Program-made: the position numbers and the translations under genes
The notes under the pieces: generated by a model
Seen by the model: the letters and a program-made list of their open reading frames with translations, nothing else
What the model was told of the DNA's origin: nothing
Database searches by the model: none
From: Candidatus Marithrix sp.
GTDB taxonomy: Bacteria > Pseudomonadota > Gammaproteobacteria > Beggiatoales > Beggiatoaceae
Direction of reading: 5' to 3'
Assembly (NCBI GenBank): GCA_016744775.1
Contig: JADGDS010000001.1
Location: 35,528 to 99,527, forward strand
Length of the DNA: 64,000 nt
In this document: one piece after another, positions 16,326 through 24,641 of the stretch
Layout of the letters: each line of letters opens with the position of its first letter
How positions within the stretch are numbered: the stretch's first letter is position 1

Positions 16326-19214
16326 TTACCTTTTTAGTATTACAAAATTGTTCATACCCTTGGGTATGTATAACATCGGTGTTTGCTTTCCATTGCTTAA
16401 CTCCTCTGTGCGCTTAGATATATAATTACTTAACTCATGAAGTTCAATTAAATTATCCTTATTGGTATCCGCATATGGTTTGTTTAAGGTTCTAAGTATG
16501 CTATGTGTAAAAATTCCATGACTTAATCGATCTATTTTTTGTGTAATCGTGTCACGATTAGTGGAGCTGATAACTGCAATATTAGCATTTGCCGCATCTT
16601 TCAATAAACGTGGATTAAAGCTGTTTTGAATATGATTACTATCAATGAATAATATTCTTCTGCCTCGCGCTTCTGCCAAAGCCTTTTGTACAATTTGCCA
16701 ATCTAATATTGTAGAAGTCTGCCATTTTTTACTTAATATTTTAGCGTCGCTAGGTAAAATATAAGATTTGCCTTCTTGATTAAGCCCATAACCGGTAAAA
16801 AAGAATATAACAGTATCATTGCTACCAGCCTTTTTAAATAATTCTAGCCCATCTGTTATATTGTCTTTAGTAGGATCTTTGACACCATTTGTTAGTAATA
16901 TGCCATGAACGGTATTATAAGTTTTAGTTTGTTGATCAGTAAAATTTTGGTAGATAGCAACTGCATCGGTTGCCGCTGATTTTAAATAATGTAAATAATC
17001 AATATAACTGCCTACACCAATAACTAATAAATATAAATCTCCTTGTTTAGATTTTTGTGATGATTCAATTTGCATATTTTGCGTGGTGCTACCAATATCA
17101 TTGTTTGCAGTTAATTGTAGATTATTAATGCCTGATTCTTCTACAGGAATAGTTAAAGTTTTTTGATAATCTTCTTGTTCTAAGGCGAGATCATTTAATG
17201 ATTTGACTAAACGATCATTGACATATACATCCAATGTTTGAACTGGGCTTTCACTAGCATCAAAGGCTAATTCTACTGAAACTTCTTTTCCAGAGTTTGC
17301 ACTAGATATAATTTGAAATTGCGGTGGTTGCGATTCATTTAATTGGCTGATTTGAAATTCATCATCTTTAACATGGTTCAGAGTGCGAATGGCTTTGCTA
17401 ACTATATCTGGGCGATACAGATGTTTATATAATTGACTGGCTTCTACATAATCAGCGGCTTTATCTATGCCGTTATTAATCTGCCAACCGATTAATTTAT
17501 CTCCAGTAGCTGAACTAATATAATGACCAGTTGGTAGCCAAGCTATCCATTCTTTTTCATGATATAGGGTTAAGATATTTTCGTAAGTTTTTAAATTCCA
17601 AAGTCGCACCGTACCATCTTCACCGCCTGATACTAAAAAACGACCATCTGCTGAAATTGCAATTGCCCGCACGTTGCCTATATGTCCAATATAATTGCCT
17701 AATTTTTTACCGTTGCGATTATAAATCGCAATAACACCATTGGCTCCAGCACTGATAATATTGTTTCCATCTGGGGTAAAACTATAGGCTAGATGACGAT
17801 AACCATTAGTCATGCCTCGTTTAATGCTTACTTGAGTAATATTGTTATGATTAATATCCAGAATGGAAAAATAACCATATTTTCCGCCCGGGCGGCGATA
17901 AAGTGACCAATCAGACCATTTATCTTGGGCTTGAATAAAATCCCAGTTGTCTTTGTTCTTTTTACTAGGTTTAGGAATTTTTCTAGGAATACCGATTGTG
18001 GCTTCAGCAGTAAATTTTGGTAGGCTGAGACTATATTCTAAGACTCCACGTTGATTAATATTTTTATGATCAAGTTTTTTACCCCAAGCAATTGCATTAT
18101 GTTGACTGGAAAAACCGACACTCCAAATATTAGAATTAGCTCCACCTAAGCTTGTTATATGCTTAGCATCAGTTAAATTCCATAGATCAATTGCATATTT
18201 ATTACCACCAACACTGGCAACTTGTTCGCCATTAGGGCTGATAGCTATTGCTGAAACTTTATTATTATGTCCTTTATAGGTGGCTACATGTCGAAATTTA
18301 GAGATTGACCAAACATGACAATGTACAGGCGTAGTTGTTCCTCCTGATACTAAATAATTTCCTTTTTTACTAAAAGCTAAACTACTAACTCCATCATCTA
18401 ATTTAGCAAAAGTTTTAATAAAACGACCGTTTTTAGCACTCCATAAACGAATAGTTTTATCCAAACTAGCTGAAGCTATGTATTTAGAAGAAATAACCAC
18501 GGCAGTTATTTTCTCTTTATGCCCTTTTAATATCTTCAGTAATTCTCCATTATCTACTTGCCAGAAACGCATAGTTTTATCATAACCAGCGGTGATTACG
18601 CGCTTTGAATCTGATGTAAAAGCAACAGCACTTATATTGCCGGTATGTCCATTTAAAATATGTTGTTTTTCTTTGGTTTCTATATCCCATAGAATTGCTG
18701 TTTGATCTGAGCTACCGGAAATCATAAATTCGCTATTAGGAGAAAAGGCTAAAGATTGTATAGTATTTTGATGTCCTGTTAGTAAAGTAATAAGTTCACC
18801 ACTATCAAAATCATATAGTCGAATAGCCATTTTTTCTTCACTCGTGCCTGTAAATAAACCACCAGTTGCTAACCATTTGCCATCTGGAGATAAGGCTAAG
18901 GCATAAATTTCTCCATCTTGCCCCAAACTTATTTGCCCACGCAATGTTCTAATTGTCTTAGCTGTTGAGGCATCCCAAACACGAACTACTTTATCATTAC
19001 CGGCAGATACTAAATACTTGCCATCTGGTGTAAATGTTAATCCATTTACTATAGCATTATGTTCACCATCATTAATTGTTAATATGCTTTGCGTCTGTTT
19101 AATAACCGTATTGGGTGGCGATGTTATGGGTTCTATTGTCTGATTAGAAGAAAATAACCAGATTATAAGCGTTGTTATAATTGTAAAAAAGATCAGGATA
19201 CGAAATCTAGGCAT
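16326..19214 (-). CDS. WD40-repeat protein with degenerate caspase-like (C14) domain
   Basis: 962 residues. An N-terminal hydrophobic anchor or signal (residues about 5-21) is followed by roughly nine or ten WD40 repeats (about residues 40-600). Several end in clear LWD-type motifs such as TAILWDIETK and TVRLWNLKTY. After a linker comes a caspase-like domain at about 728-945, beginning LYLLVIGVGSYID. In active relatives the histidine is in a GHG motif and the cysteine in a DxCHSG-like motif. Here they read FFFTGYG (Tyr809) and LFIDSNHIQNS (Asn860), so both catalytic residues are lost. An EF-hand-like loop (DTNKDNLIELHE) is near 916. The frame is intact, so this looks like a maintained pseudoenzyme, probably a periplasmic or membrane-anchored binding scaffold. 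A small membrane protein follows in the operon. Confidence 0.88.
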   Translation of the reverse strand: MPRFRILIFFTIITTLIIWLFSSNQTIEPITSPPNTVIKQTQSILTINDGEHNAIVNGLTFTPDGKYLVSAGNDKVVRVWDASTAKTIRTLRGQISLGQDGEIYALALSPDGKWLATGGLFTGTSEEKMAIRLYDFDSGELITLLTGHQNTIQSLAFSPNSEFMISGSSDQTAILWDIETKEKQHILNGHTGNISAVAFTSDSKRVITAGYDKTMRFWQVDNGELLKILKGHKEKITAVVISSKYIASASLDKTIRLWSAKNGRFIKTFAKLDDGVSSLAFSKKGNYLVSGGTTTPVHCHVWSISKFRHVATYKGHNNKVSAIAISPNGEQVASVGGNKYAIDLWNLTDAKHITSLGGANSNIWSVGFSSQHNAIAWGKKLDHKNINQRGVLEYSLSLPKFTAEATIGIPRKIPKPSKKNKDNWDFIQAQDKWSDWSLYRRPGGKYGYFSILDINHNNITQVSIKRGMTNGYRHLAYSFTPDGNNIISAGANGVIAIYNRNGKKLGNYIGHIGNVRAIAISADGRFLVSGGEDGTVRLWNLKTYENILTLYHEKEWIAWLPTGHYISSATGDKLIGWQINNGIDKAADYVEASQLYKHLYRPDIVSKAIRTLNHVKDDEFQISQLNESQPPQFQIISSANSGKEVSVELAFDASESPVQTLDVYVNDRLVKSLNDLALEQEDYQKTLTIPVEESGINNLQLTANNDIGSTTQNMQIESSQKSKQGDLYLLVIGVGSYIDYLHYLKSAATDAVAIYQNFTDQQTKTYNTVHGILLTNGVKDPTKDNITDGLELFKKAGSNDTVIFFFTGYGLNQEGKSYILPSDAKILSKKWQTSTILDWQIVQKALAEARGRRILFIDSNHIQNSFNPRLLKDAANANIAVISSTNRDTITQKIDRLSHGIFTHSILRTLNKPYADTNKDNLIELHELSNYISKRTEELSNGKQTPMLYIPKGMNNFVILKR

Positions 19215-19308
19215 GATTTAATGTAAAAAGTTAAATAAGTTGAATTGAATAATAATATATAATATTTTAAAGGGTAAATGCTAATTTTATTTAAATGAGG
19301 TTAAAAAT

Positions 19309-19668
19309 ATGGACATAATTTTTATTAGAGAATTAGAAATAGAAACAGTTATTGGTATTTATGATTGGGAACGTAAAATCAAGCAAACTATAGTGCTTGA
19401 TTTAGAAATGGCAACTGATATTCGTAAAGCTGCCGCTAGTGATCATATTGATGATACTCTTGATTATAAGGCTGTATCTAAACGTTTGATTGATTTTGTC
19501 AATGAAAGTAAATTTTTATTAGTTGAAACAATGGCTGAACGTATTGCAGAAATCGTGCTAAATGAATTTTCTGTGCCTTGGCTACGTTTACAAGTAAATA
19601 AACGAGGTGCTTTAAGTGCCTCACGAGATGTTGGTATTATTATTGAACGAGGTGATAAAATTTCATAA
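19309..19668 (+). CDS. folB: Dihydroneopterin aldolase
   Basis: 119 residues, full family length. FolB cleaves 7,8-dihydroneopterin to 6-hydroxymethyl-dihydropterin and glycolaldehyde in folate synthesis. The N-terminal motif IIFIRELEIETVIGIYDWER is characteristic, and the central TLDYKAVSK and C-terminal LQVNKRGAL segments complete the active-site and tunnel fold. Its stop codon overlaps the folK start by one base (TAATG), so the two are translationally coupled. The gap upstream (19215-19308) separates it from the divergent WD40 gene and contains tataat at 19258-19263 as a possible -10 element. Confidence 0.95.
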   Translation: MDIIFIRELEIETVIGIYDWERKIKQTIVLDLEMATDIRKAAASDHIDDTLDYKAVSKRLIDFVNESKFLLVETMAERIAEIVLNEFSVPWLRLQVNKRGALSASRDVGIIIERGDKIS

Positions 19669-20132
19669 TGGCACGAGTATATATTAGTATCGGTAGTAAT
19701 ATCGAACCATTACACTATATACGTTCTAGCATTAGAACTTTACGCGAATATTATGATAAACTAATATTATCTTCAGTTTATGAAACTGAAGCGGTAGGTT
19801 TTGAGGGTGATAATTTTTATAATTTAGTTGTTGGTTTTGATACTGAAGTGGAACTAGATCAGCTAATTAATCACTTAAAGCAAATTGAAGATGATAATAA
19901 TCGTCAACGCACTAGTGAACGTTTTTCAGCGCGTACTTTAGATTTAGATATTTTATTATATGATGATTTTATTGTAAAAGATGAAATATTAAAATATGCT
20001 TTTGTAATTTACCCATTAGCTGAAATTGCGCCAGAATCAGTACATCCTATCACTAAACAATCTTATAAGTATTTAGCACAAACTTTTGATAGCAGTAAAC
20101 AAGCTATATGGAGAGTTAATATTGAGATTTAA
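19668..20132 (+). CDS. folK: 2-amino-4-hydroxy-6-hydroxymethyldihydropteridine pyrophosphokinase
   Basis: 154 residues. HPPK transfers pyrophosphate from ATP to 6-hydroxymethyl-dihydropterin, the step after FolB. The start ISIGSNIEP is the pterin-binding GSN motif, SSVYETEAVG is the substrate loop, and FSARTLDLDILLYDD is the family's metal and ATP-binding signature with the DxD pair. The C-terminal helix VHPITKQ is a little divergent (the usual form is more like HPR), but the frame is complete. It is coupled to folB. The next gene begins 3 bases later, so the GTPase module is read from the same transcript. Confidence 0.93.
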   Translation: MARVYISIGSNIEPLHYIRSSIRTLREYYDKLILSSVYETEAVGFEGDNFYNLVVGFDTEVELDQLINHLKQIEDDNNRQRTSERFSARTLDLDILLYDDFIVKDEILKYAFVIYPLAEIAPESVHPITKQSYKYLAQTFDSSKQAIWRVNIEI

Positions 20133-20135
20133 AAA

Positions 20136-21158
20136 ATGAATATTTCAACTAATGCGCTTGAAAATGATGATAAATTTATTTTTATAGCTATGTTAGCTAT
20201 GGCAGCAGATGATTTAGATATTTTTTGGAATTTTAATGATCAAAATCCAGATTTAATTTTAGTCGATATTGAGCAAGCTGAAGGTAAGAAATTTTGGTTA
20301 AAATATCATATTGATAAACAATTAATTGCATTTGCACATGAAAATCTTGTAGATGCTCCTTGGTTTTTAGAAAAGCCTGTTCAATTAGAAAAACTAAAAT
20401 CTTTGCTAAAATTGGTTTCTGAAAATTATTCATCTGATGATGAGGTTGAAATTGAAATTGAAATTGAAAAGGAGCCAATTGTTGAGGCAATACCAGTTGT
20501 TGAGGCAATACCAGTTGTTGAGGCAATACCAATTGTTGAAACAAACGAAGTCTTTGATCCTTCCTTGTTTTTAACTGGTGTATTACTTAAATCTGAAACT
20601 CTATGTATTAAGGTTGCAAACTTTGCTCCTTTATATTTTTTACCTGAACAAAAAAGTTGTTTTAGCACAGTTGATATTAATTTTCGTCATTTAGATTCTG
20701 AGCAATTAAAATTTTTTGAAGCAGAAATTTCACAAGTTGAAACCGAAACCTTAGCGGCAGATGATATAGCGACAAGATCAGATTTATATAAATATCCTAT
20801 AGAAGGTTTTTTATGGGTAACAACTTTATCTAGTTCAAAAGGCCGTTTATTAGACGGTATTTCCGTTGATGAAACTAAAATATTATTAAAGCAATGGCCT
20901 GATTTTTCTATATTAGTGCATGAAATTGCTCATATTCGTCTTGCTGCGATTATGGTCAGACGAAGCCTTACTCTTAGAAATCTTGCTGATAGAACACAAA
21001 TTCCTATAGAAACTGTAGTAAATTTTTTTAATGCTTGCTTTATAACTCAACTTGTTGAAATAGAAAAAAATAATAGTGAAATACTCACTAATAATGAATC
21101 TCGTTATTCCTCTGAACAGCATTCTATCTTTAAAAGTATTTTAAATAAACTGACATGA
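20136..21158 (+). CDS. Receiver-like protein with helical C-terminus, partner of the GTPase module
   Basis: 340 residues, no named family recognised. Residues about 1-100 have the layout of a response-regulator receiver: acidic DD pairs early, PDLILVDIEQAEG where the phosphoacceptor Asp would be, and LEKPVQLEKLKSLL resembling the Lys-Pro of the last strand. There follows an acidic linker (EIEIEIEKE) and a tandem PxVEAI repeat (about 114-135). The second half contains a beta-rich part and a helical region (LTLRNLADRTQIPIETVVNFFNACFITQL) that looks like a helix-turn-helix. Its stop overlaps the GTPase start by 4 bases, so the products are coupled. It may be an effector or regulator of the GTPase, which is inferred. 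Confidence 0.65.
   Translation: MNISTNALENDDKFIFIAMLAMAADDLDIFWNFNDQNPDLILVDIEQAEGKKFWLKYHIDKQLIAFAHENLVDAPWFLEKPVQLEKLKSLLKLVSENYSSDDEVEIEIEIEKEPIVEAIPVVEAIPVVEAIPIVETNEVFDPSLFLTGVLLKSETLCIKVANFAPLYFLPEQKSCFSTVDINFRHLDSEQLKFFEAEISQVETETLAADDIATRSDLYKYPIEGFLWVTTLSSSKGRLLDGISVDETKILLKQWPDFSILVHEIAHIRLAAIMVRRSLTLRNLADRTQIPIETVVNFFNACFITQLVEIEKNNSEILTNNESRYSSEQHSIFKSILNKLT
20475..20540 (+). repeat. 18-bp tandem repeat encoding a Pro-Val-Glu-Ala-Ile linker
   Basis: The unit ccaattgttgaggcaata occurs at 20475, 20493 and 20511 with one or no changes, and a partial fourth copy runs to 20540. It is preceded by a short gaaatt repeat. Unit length is a multiple of three, so copy number can vary without loss of frame in the linker between the two domains. 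Confidence 0.88.
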
Positions 21159-21682
21159 AAGAAATTAAATTAGTTTTTACAGGCAGCATGGGTGCAGGCA
21201 AGACAACCGCTATATCTGCTATAAGTGAAATACCAGTTATTAATACTGATGTACGTACAATCGGGGAAGATTCACAACGTAAAAAAACCACAACTGCTGC
21301 AATGGATTATGGCGAATTAACTTTAGATGATGGAAACAAACTTAGACTTTATGGAACCCCCGGTCAAGAACGGTTTCAGTATATGTGGCCCATTCTAATT
21401 AAAGGTGCTTTGGGTTTAATTATTTTAGTTGATGATGCTAATTCCCACCCTTTAAAAGATTTAGAACTTTTTATTAATTATTTTAGGGATCATATTAATA
21501 ATATTCCAACAGTAGTAGGTATTACCAGAAGGGATCTTGAACAGGGTCCAAATATTCAAGAATATCATGATTATCTACACAAAGAGGGTTTGCAATTACC
21601 TATATTTTCAATAGATGCACGACAACGTGAAAATACAATTTTGATGATACAAGCATTAACTGCTATGGTAGAGTTTAATTAA
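21155..21682 (+). CDS. MglA-family Ras-like GTPase
   Basis: 175 residues, a small cytoplasmic GTPase. The P-loop is GSMGAGKTT (residues 10-18), the switch I Thr region is KKTTTAAMDYG, and the G3 motif reads GTPGQERF (67-74), where Ras has DTAGQE. That G3 variant fits bacterial MglA-like and related gliding or polarity GTPases. The G4 motif is ITRRDL in place of NKxD, an atypical guanine-specificity loop. MglA-type proteins control cell polarity, pilus or gliding motility with Roadblock-domain partners, and two Roadblock-like genes follow directly. The 4-base overlap with the upstream receiver-like gene and the 13-base gap downstream define one module. Confidence 0.9.
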   Translation: MKEIKLVFTGSMGAGKTTAISAISEIPVINTDVRTIGEDSQRKKTTTAAMDYGELTLDDGNKLRLYGTPGQERFQYMWPILIKGALGLIILVDDANSHPLKDLELFINYFRDHINNIPTVVGITRRDLEQGPNIQEYHDYLHKEGLQLPIFSIDARQRENTILMIQALTAMVEFN

Positions 21683-21695
21683 GAGGTAATAATTC

Positions 21696-22073
21696 ATGTT
21701 TTCTCAAGAGATCCTTAGCCAATTTTCTGATGGTTTAAAGCAATTGCTAGAAAATTGTGATCCAGTTCACGCTGCTTTAGTTGCAACAGTAGATGGACAT
21801 ATGGTTACTATGGAACAGCGCGGAAGTTATGAACTAGAACGTTTAGCTACAATGGGCTGTAGTATTATGTCTTTAGGAGATACTATTACCTCTGAATTAA
21901 AAATGGGAATTTGTAACAATATTATCTCTGAAAATGAACTTGGAATTGTTATATTTATGCACATAAATGATGATGTTGTGCTAGTTAGTTTAACAACACA
22001 AAAAAATGCTTTAGGCATGTTATTGACGCATTCTAAAAAATGCGCTAAAGATTTAAAAAATTTAGTAAATTAA
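21696..22073 (+). CDS. Roadblock/LC7-domain protein (GTPase regulator)
   Basis: 125 residues. Features of the Roadblock/LC7 fold are visible: a long N-terminal helix, VHAALVATVDGHMVTM (the strand pair with Asp-Gly turn), helix 2 (ERLATMGCSIMSLGDTI), and a final strand pair (ELGIVIFMHINDDVVLVSLTT). MglB-type Roadblock proteins act as GTPase-activating partners of MglA-type GTPases, and the position 13 bases after the GTPase argues for the same here. It could alternatively be a structural scaffold. Confidence 0.85.
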   Translation: MFSQEILSQFSDGLKQLLENCDPVHAALVATVDGHMVTMEQRGSYELERLATMGCSIMSLGDTITSELKMGICNNIISENELGIVIFMHINDDVVLVSLTTQKNALGMLLTHSKKCAKDLKNLVN

Positions 22074-22087
22074 TAGGAGAAATAAAA

Positions 22088-22498
22088 ATGGCTAATATTA
22101 ATGATATTTGCGCTTATGTGGTACAAGAAACTGATTCTAGTTTAGCTTGTGCGGTAGTTGATTTAACTACTGGTTTAGTATTAGGAATGCACCATACAAT
22201 TCCTTATTTTAGTAATTCTTATTTAGATGCTGTTGCCGCTGCCGCTGTGGAAATGATGCGAGGTAAAAATATTAGAGCAATTGAAGATATGCTTGGTAGT
22301 ATGCGTGGAGGTGAAAAGCAAACTAATTTAATTGAAGAAGTGCAAATGACAACTAAAGGTACTTATCATTTTATGGCAGTGATACCAGAAAAACCCAATG
22401 CTTTAGTAGTATTAGTTACTACTAAAAAAGCTAATTTAGGAATGGGATGGGCTTCTGTACGTAAAGCTTTGCCACAATTAGAACCTCTTTGCCCCTAA
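22088..22498 (+). CDS. Second Roadblock-like protein
   Basis: 136 residues with the same strand and helix layout as the gene before it: SLACAVVDLTTGLVLG, a helix with AVAAAAVEMMRG, then TYHFMAVIPEKPNALVVLVT. It is divergent from the first copy, so the two may form a heterodimer or serve different faces of the GTPase. A Shine-Dalgarno-like aggag lies 8 bases before its ATG. It ends in a 4-base overlap with the convergent phosphoesterase gene and is the last gene of the folB-folK-GTPase transcript. Confidence 0.72.
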   Translation: MANINDICAYVVQETDSSLACAVVDLTTGLVLGMHHTIPYFSNSYLDAVAAAAVEMMRGKNIRAIEDMLGSMRGGEKQTNLIEEVQMTTKGTYHFMAVIPEKPNALVVLVTTKKANLGMGWASVRKALPQLEPLCP

Positions 22499-23904
22499 AG
22501 CAAAGAAATAAACTGAACTTGTTTTAGTTCCTTATCATAAATAGCAAATTGAGCAGCATCTAAAGGTTTAACGCGCGGGATTCCAACTGATCCCGGGCAT
22601 ATTAAGGCATGTTTAAACTGCTTCAATTCAATATTTTTTTCAGTATAATGTTTATCATAACGTGATCCTAATCTTCCATAAACTCCGGGTATATGTGTAT
22701 GACCATGAAAACAAATCGGAATTTCCTTCTTTTGCAATTCATCTAAATTATCTTCATAAGTCATTTCATAAACATAAGCATTAAAAAATGTTGGATCTAT
22801 TGGTGCGCCATGTACTGCTAACCAATCTTTATGACGTAACATTGGTGGTAATTCTAATAACCATTTTTTGTTGTCTGTACTAACTTTATCCAGACTCCAT
22901 TGCAATGCAGCTTGTGCAGTTTTAGAAAAACCTTGTTCAAAGTTTCCTGTTGCTAGTGCATGATCATGATTGCCTTTGAGAATCAAAAAGTTTGTTTGTG
23001 CTTTTAATGTTTCAATACAAGCATTTGGATTTTTACCATAGCCAACTATATCACCTAAAACTAGAACTTGAGTAATATTCTTGGTTTCTAAAAAATCTAA
23101 TACCGTTTCTAATGCAGGTAAGTTAGCATGAATGTCAGCTAACAGTGCTATATAACGGCTTTGATCAATATTAATTGAAGCTAGTTGTTGTTGTGGATTT
23201 AAGGCATTAATTAATGAATTTGCTATGATTGCTTGTTGTTCAGATAAAAATACATGACGTAATTGTTCTGCCAATACTGTTAAATATTGTGGATCATTAA
23301 AATATTTTAAGATTAATTGATGAATTATTTTCCCAAGTTGGCTGGCTAATTCTGTTGTCAACCAAGATAATGAGCGGATATAGACACCTAGCATTTGACC
23401 ACAACTAATAAATCTATCCCAGCGATATATATCATCATCTATATAATATAATTCTCCAGTTTCAGTAACTGCAAAATTGGATAATCCTTCATCTAAACGT
23501 AATTTAAAATCTTGTGCTATTCTAAAATAAAGTGCAAATACCGCCGTTAAATAATTTAAATTAGTATAAATATGCAAGGCTGTTAAGCGCGGTGTAATAT
23601 TACCGATGATAATCCGATCATTTATAGTTGCAACAAACCAAGTTTTAGCAGGATGATGAACCTGTAATTTTTGTTCTTGTTCTAAATGACTTGTTGCCCA
23701 GCTTATAGATTTTTTTAAATCTAAATTTAGTTTAGAATTTATTTTAATGATATTTTTATCATCACAAAATAAACAAGTATCTGGTTTACCGGTAAAAGTT
23801 GTACCATGATTTAATTTAACTTTTGGTGTTTTTAATAATTCAACAATCTCTTGTTCTTTATAAGTTATTGCGCCTTTAACGGCTCCAATTAAGGTGAGAT
23901 TCAT
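22495..23904 (-). CDS. Kinase-like domain fused to a metallophosphoesterase
   Basis: 469 residues. The C-terminal half (about 245-469) is a calcineurin-like metallophosphoesterase with all metal motifs: ALLADIHANLPAL, VLGDIVGYGKNP, LKGNHDHA, AVHGAP and CFHGHTHIPG. The N-terminal half (about 1-235) is not a known part of that family. It carries LDEGLSNFAVTETGELYYID, then DDD, at about 145-168, which has the spacing of a kinase catalytic loop (Asp, then Asn five residues on) and a metal-binding Asp. This resembles lipopolysaccharide-kinase-like or small-molecule kinase folds and would give a kinase/phosphatase fusion. Substrate unknown. Its start overlaps the stop of the pteridine reductase gene upstream (TAATG), so the two are coupled. 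Confidence 0.75.
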   Translation of the reverse strand: MNLTLIGAVKGAITYKEQEIVELLKTPKVKLNHGTTFTGKPDTCLFCDDKNIIKINSKLNLDLKKSISWATSHLEQEQKLQVHHPAKTWFVATINDRIIIGNITPRLTALHIYTNLNYLTAVFALYFRIAQDFKLRLDEGLSNFAVTETGELYYIDDDIYRWDRFISCGQMLGVYIRSLSWLTTELASQLGKIIHQLILKYFNDPQYLTVLAEQLRHVFLSEQQAIIANSLINALNPQQQLASINIDQSRYIALLADIHANLPALETVLDFLETKNITQVLVLGDIVGYGKNPNACIETLKAQTNFLILKGNHDHALATGNFEQGFSKTAQAALQWSLDKVSTDNKKWLLELPPMLRHKDWLAVHGAPIDPTFFNAYVYEMTYEDNLDELQKKEIPICFHGHTHIPGVYGRLGSRYDKHYTEKNIELKQFKHALICPGSVGIPRVKPLDAAQFAIYDKELKQVQFISLL

Positions 23905-24641
23905 TATTGATGCAAACTACGTCCACCATCAACAGGTATAATTTGTCCAGTAATATATGGAGCATCACTTATTAAAAATAGGGCAATTTTAGCAATATCT
24001 TCAGGGCTACCGTGACGTTTAAGTGCTACTTTTGCAATCATTTCTTGTTTACTAGTTTCATCTAGTTGTTCGTCTGGCCATAAAATAGTGCCGGGCGCAA
24101 TTCCATTTACACGTACATTTGGTGCTAATTCTAAAGCTAATGCTTTGGTTAGCATAATTAATCCAGCTTTGGCACTAGAGTAAACTGGGTATGATGGTTT
24201 TGGGCGTTTGCCATGAATATCCACTAAATTTATAATACAACCTTGAGTGTTTTTTAGATGGGGTGCCGCTGCTTGAGATAGAAAAAATGGTGCTTTTAAA
24301 TTAGTGCCAAATAAATCTTCCCATTCTGATTCTTCAACTTTGCCCATTGATGTAGGATAAAAAGTTGAAGCATTATTGATTAATACATCTAAACGCTCAT
24401 AAGTATCTATGATTTGTTGTATCATATCACTCAATTTTGCTGTATCAAGCACACTGCCTTGCAATAAAATTACTGAATTTGGACGCTTATTATTTAATTC
24501 TGTTTGTAAAGCACGCGCTGCTGTTTCAGATTTGTTATAGTTTATTGCTAGGTTCATACCTGCTGCATGTAATTTATGTGCAAGAGCGGCTCCTATACGT
24601 TTCGCGCCACCAGTAATAAATGCTACTTTAGTTTCTAACAT
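23904..24641 (-). CDS. folM: Pteridine reductase (short-chain dehydrogenase)
   Basis: 245-residue SDR. The TGGAKRIG cofactor motif (residues 10-17) with Arg15 suits NADPH. NNAS is at 89-92, and the catalytic pair Tyr154 and Lys158 is in YPVYSSAKAG. The usual catalytic Ser position reads LVDIHG (Asp141), a feature of pteridine reductases. These enzymes reduce dihydropterins or dihydrofolate and can support folate synthesis, which matches the folB-folK genes 4 kb away. The start codon abuts the divergent methyltransferase start with no gap. A Shine-Dalgarno-like agga lies about 15 bases upstream inside the other gene. Confidence 0.85.
   Translation of the reverse strand: MLETKVAFITGGAKRIGAALAHKLHAAGMNLAINYNKSETAARALQTELNNKRPNSVILLQGSVLDTAKLSDMIQQIIDTYERLDVLINNASTFYPTSMGKVEESEWEDLFGTNLKAPFFLSQAAAPHLKNTQGCIINLVDIHGKRPKPSYPVYSSAKAGLIMLTKALALELAPNVRVNGIAPGTILWPDEQLDETSKQEMIAKVALKRHGSPEDIAKIALFLISDAPYITGQIIPVDGGRSLHQ

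Noticed and set aside
20233..20668. Two minus-strand open frames with QQLVLP or ASTTGI repeats
   Set aside because: These are opposite-strand readings of the 18-bp repeat in the receiver-like gene, with no ribosome site and no independent support.
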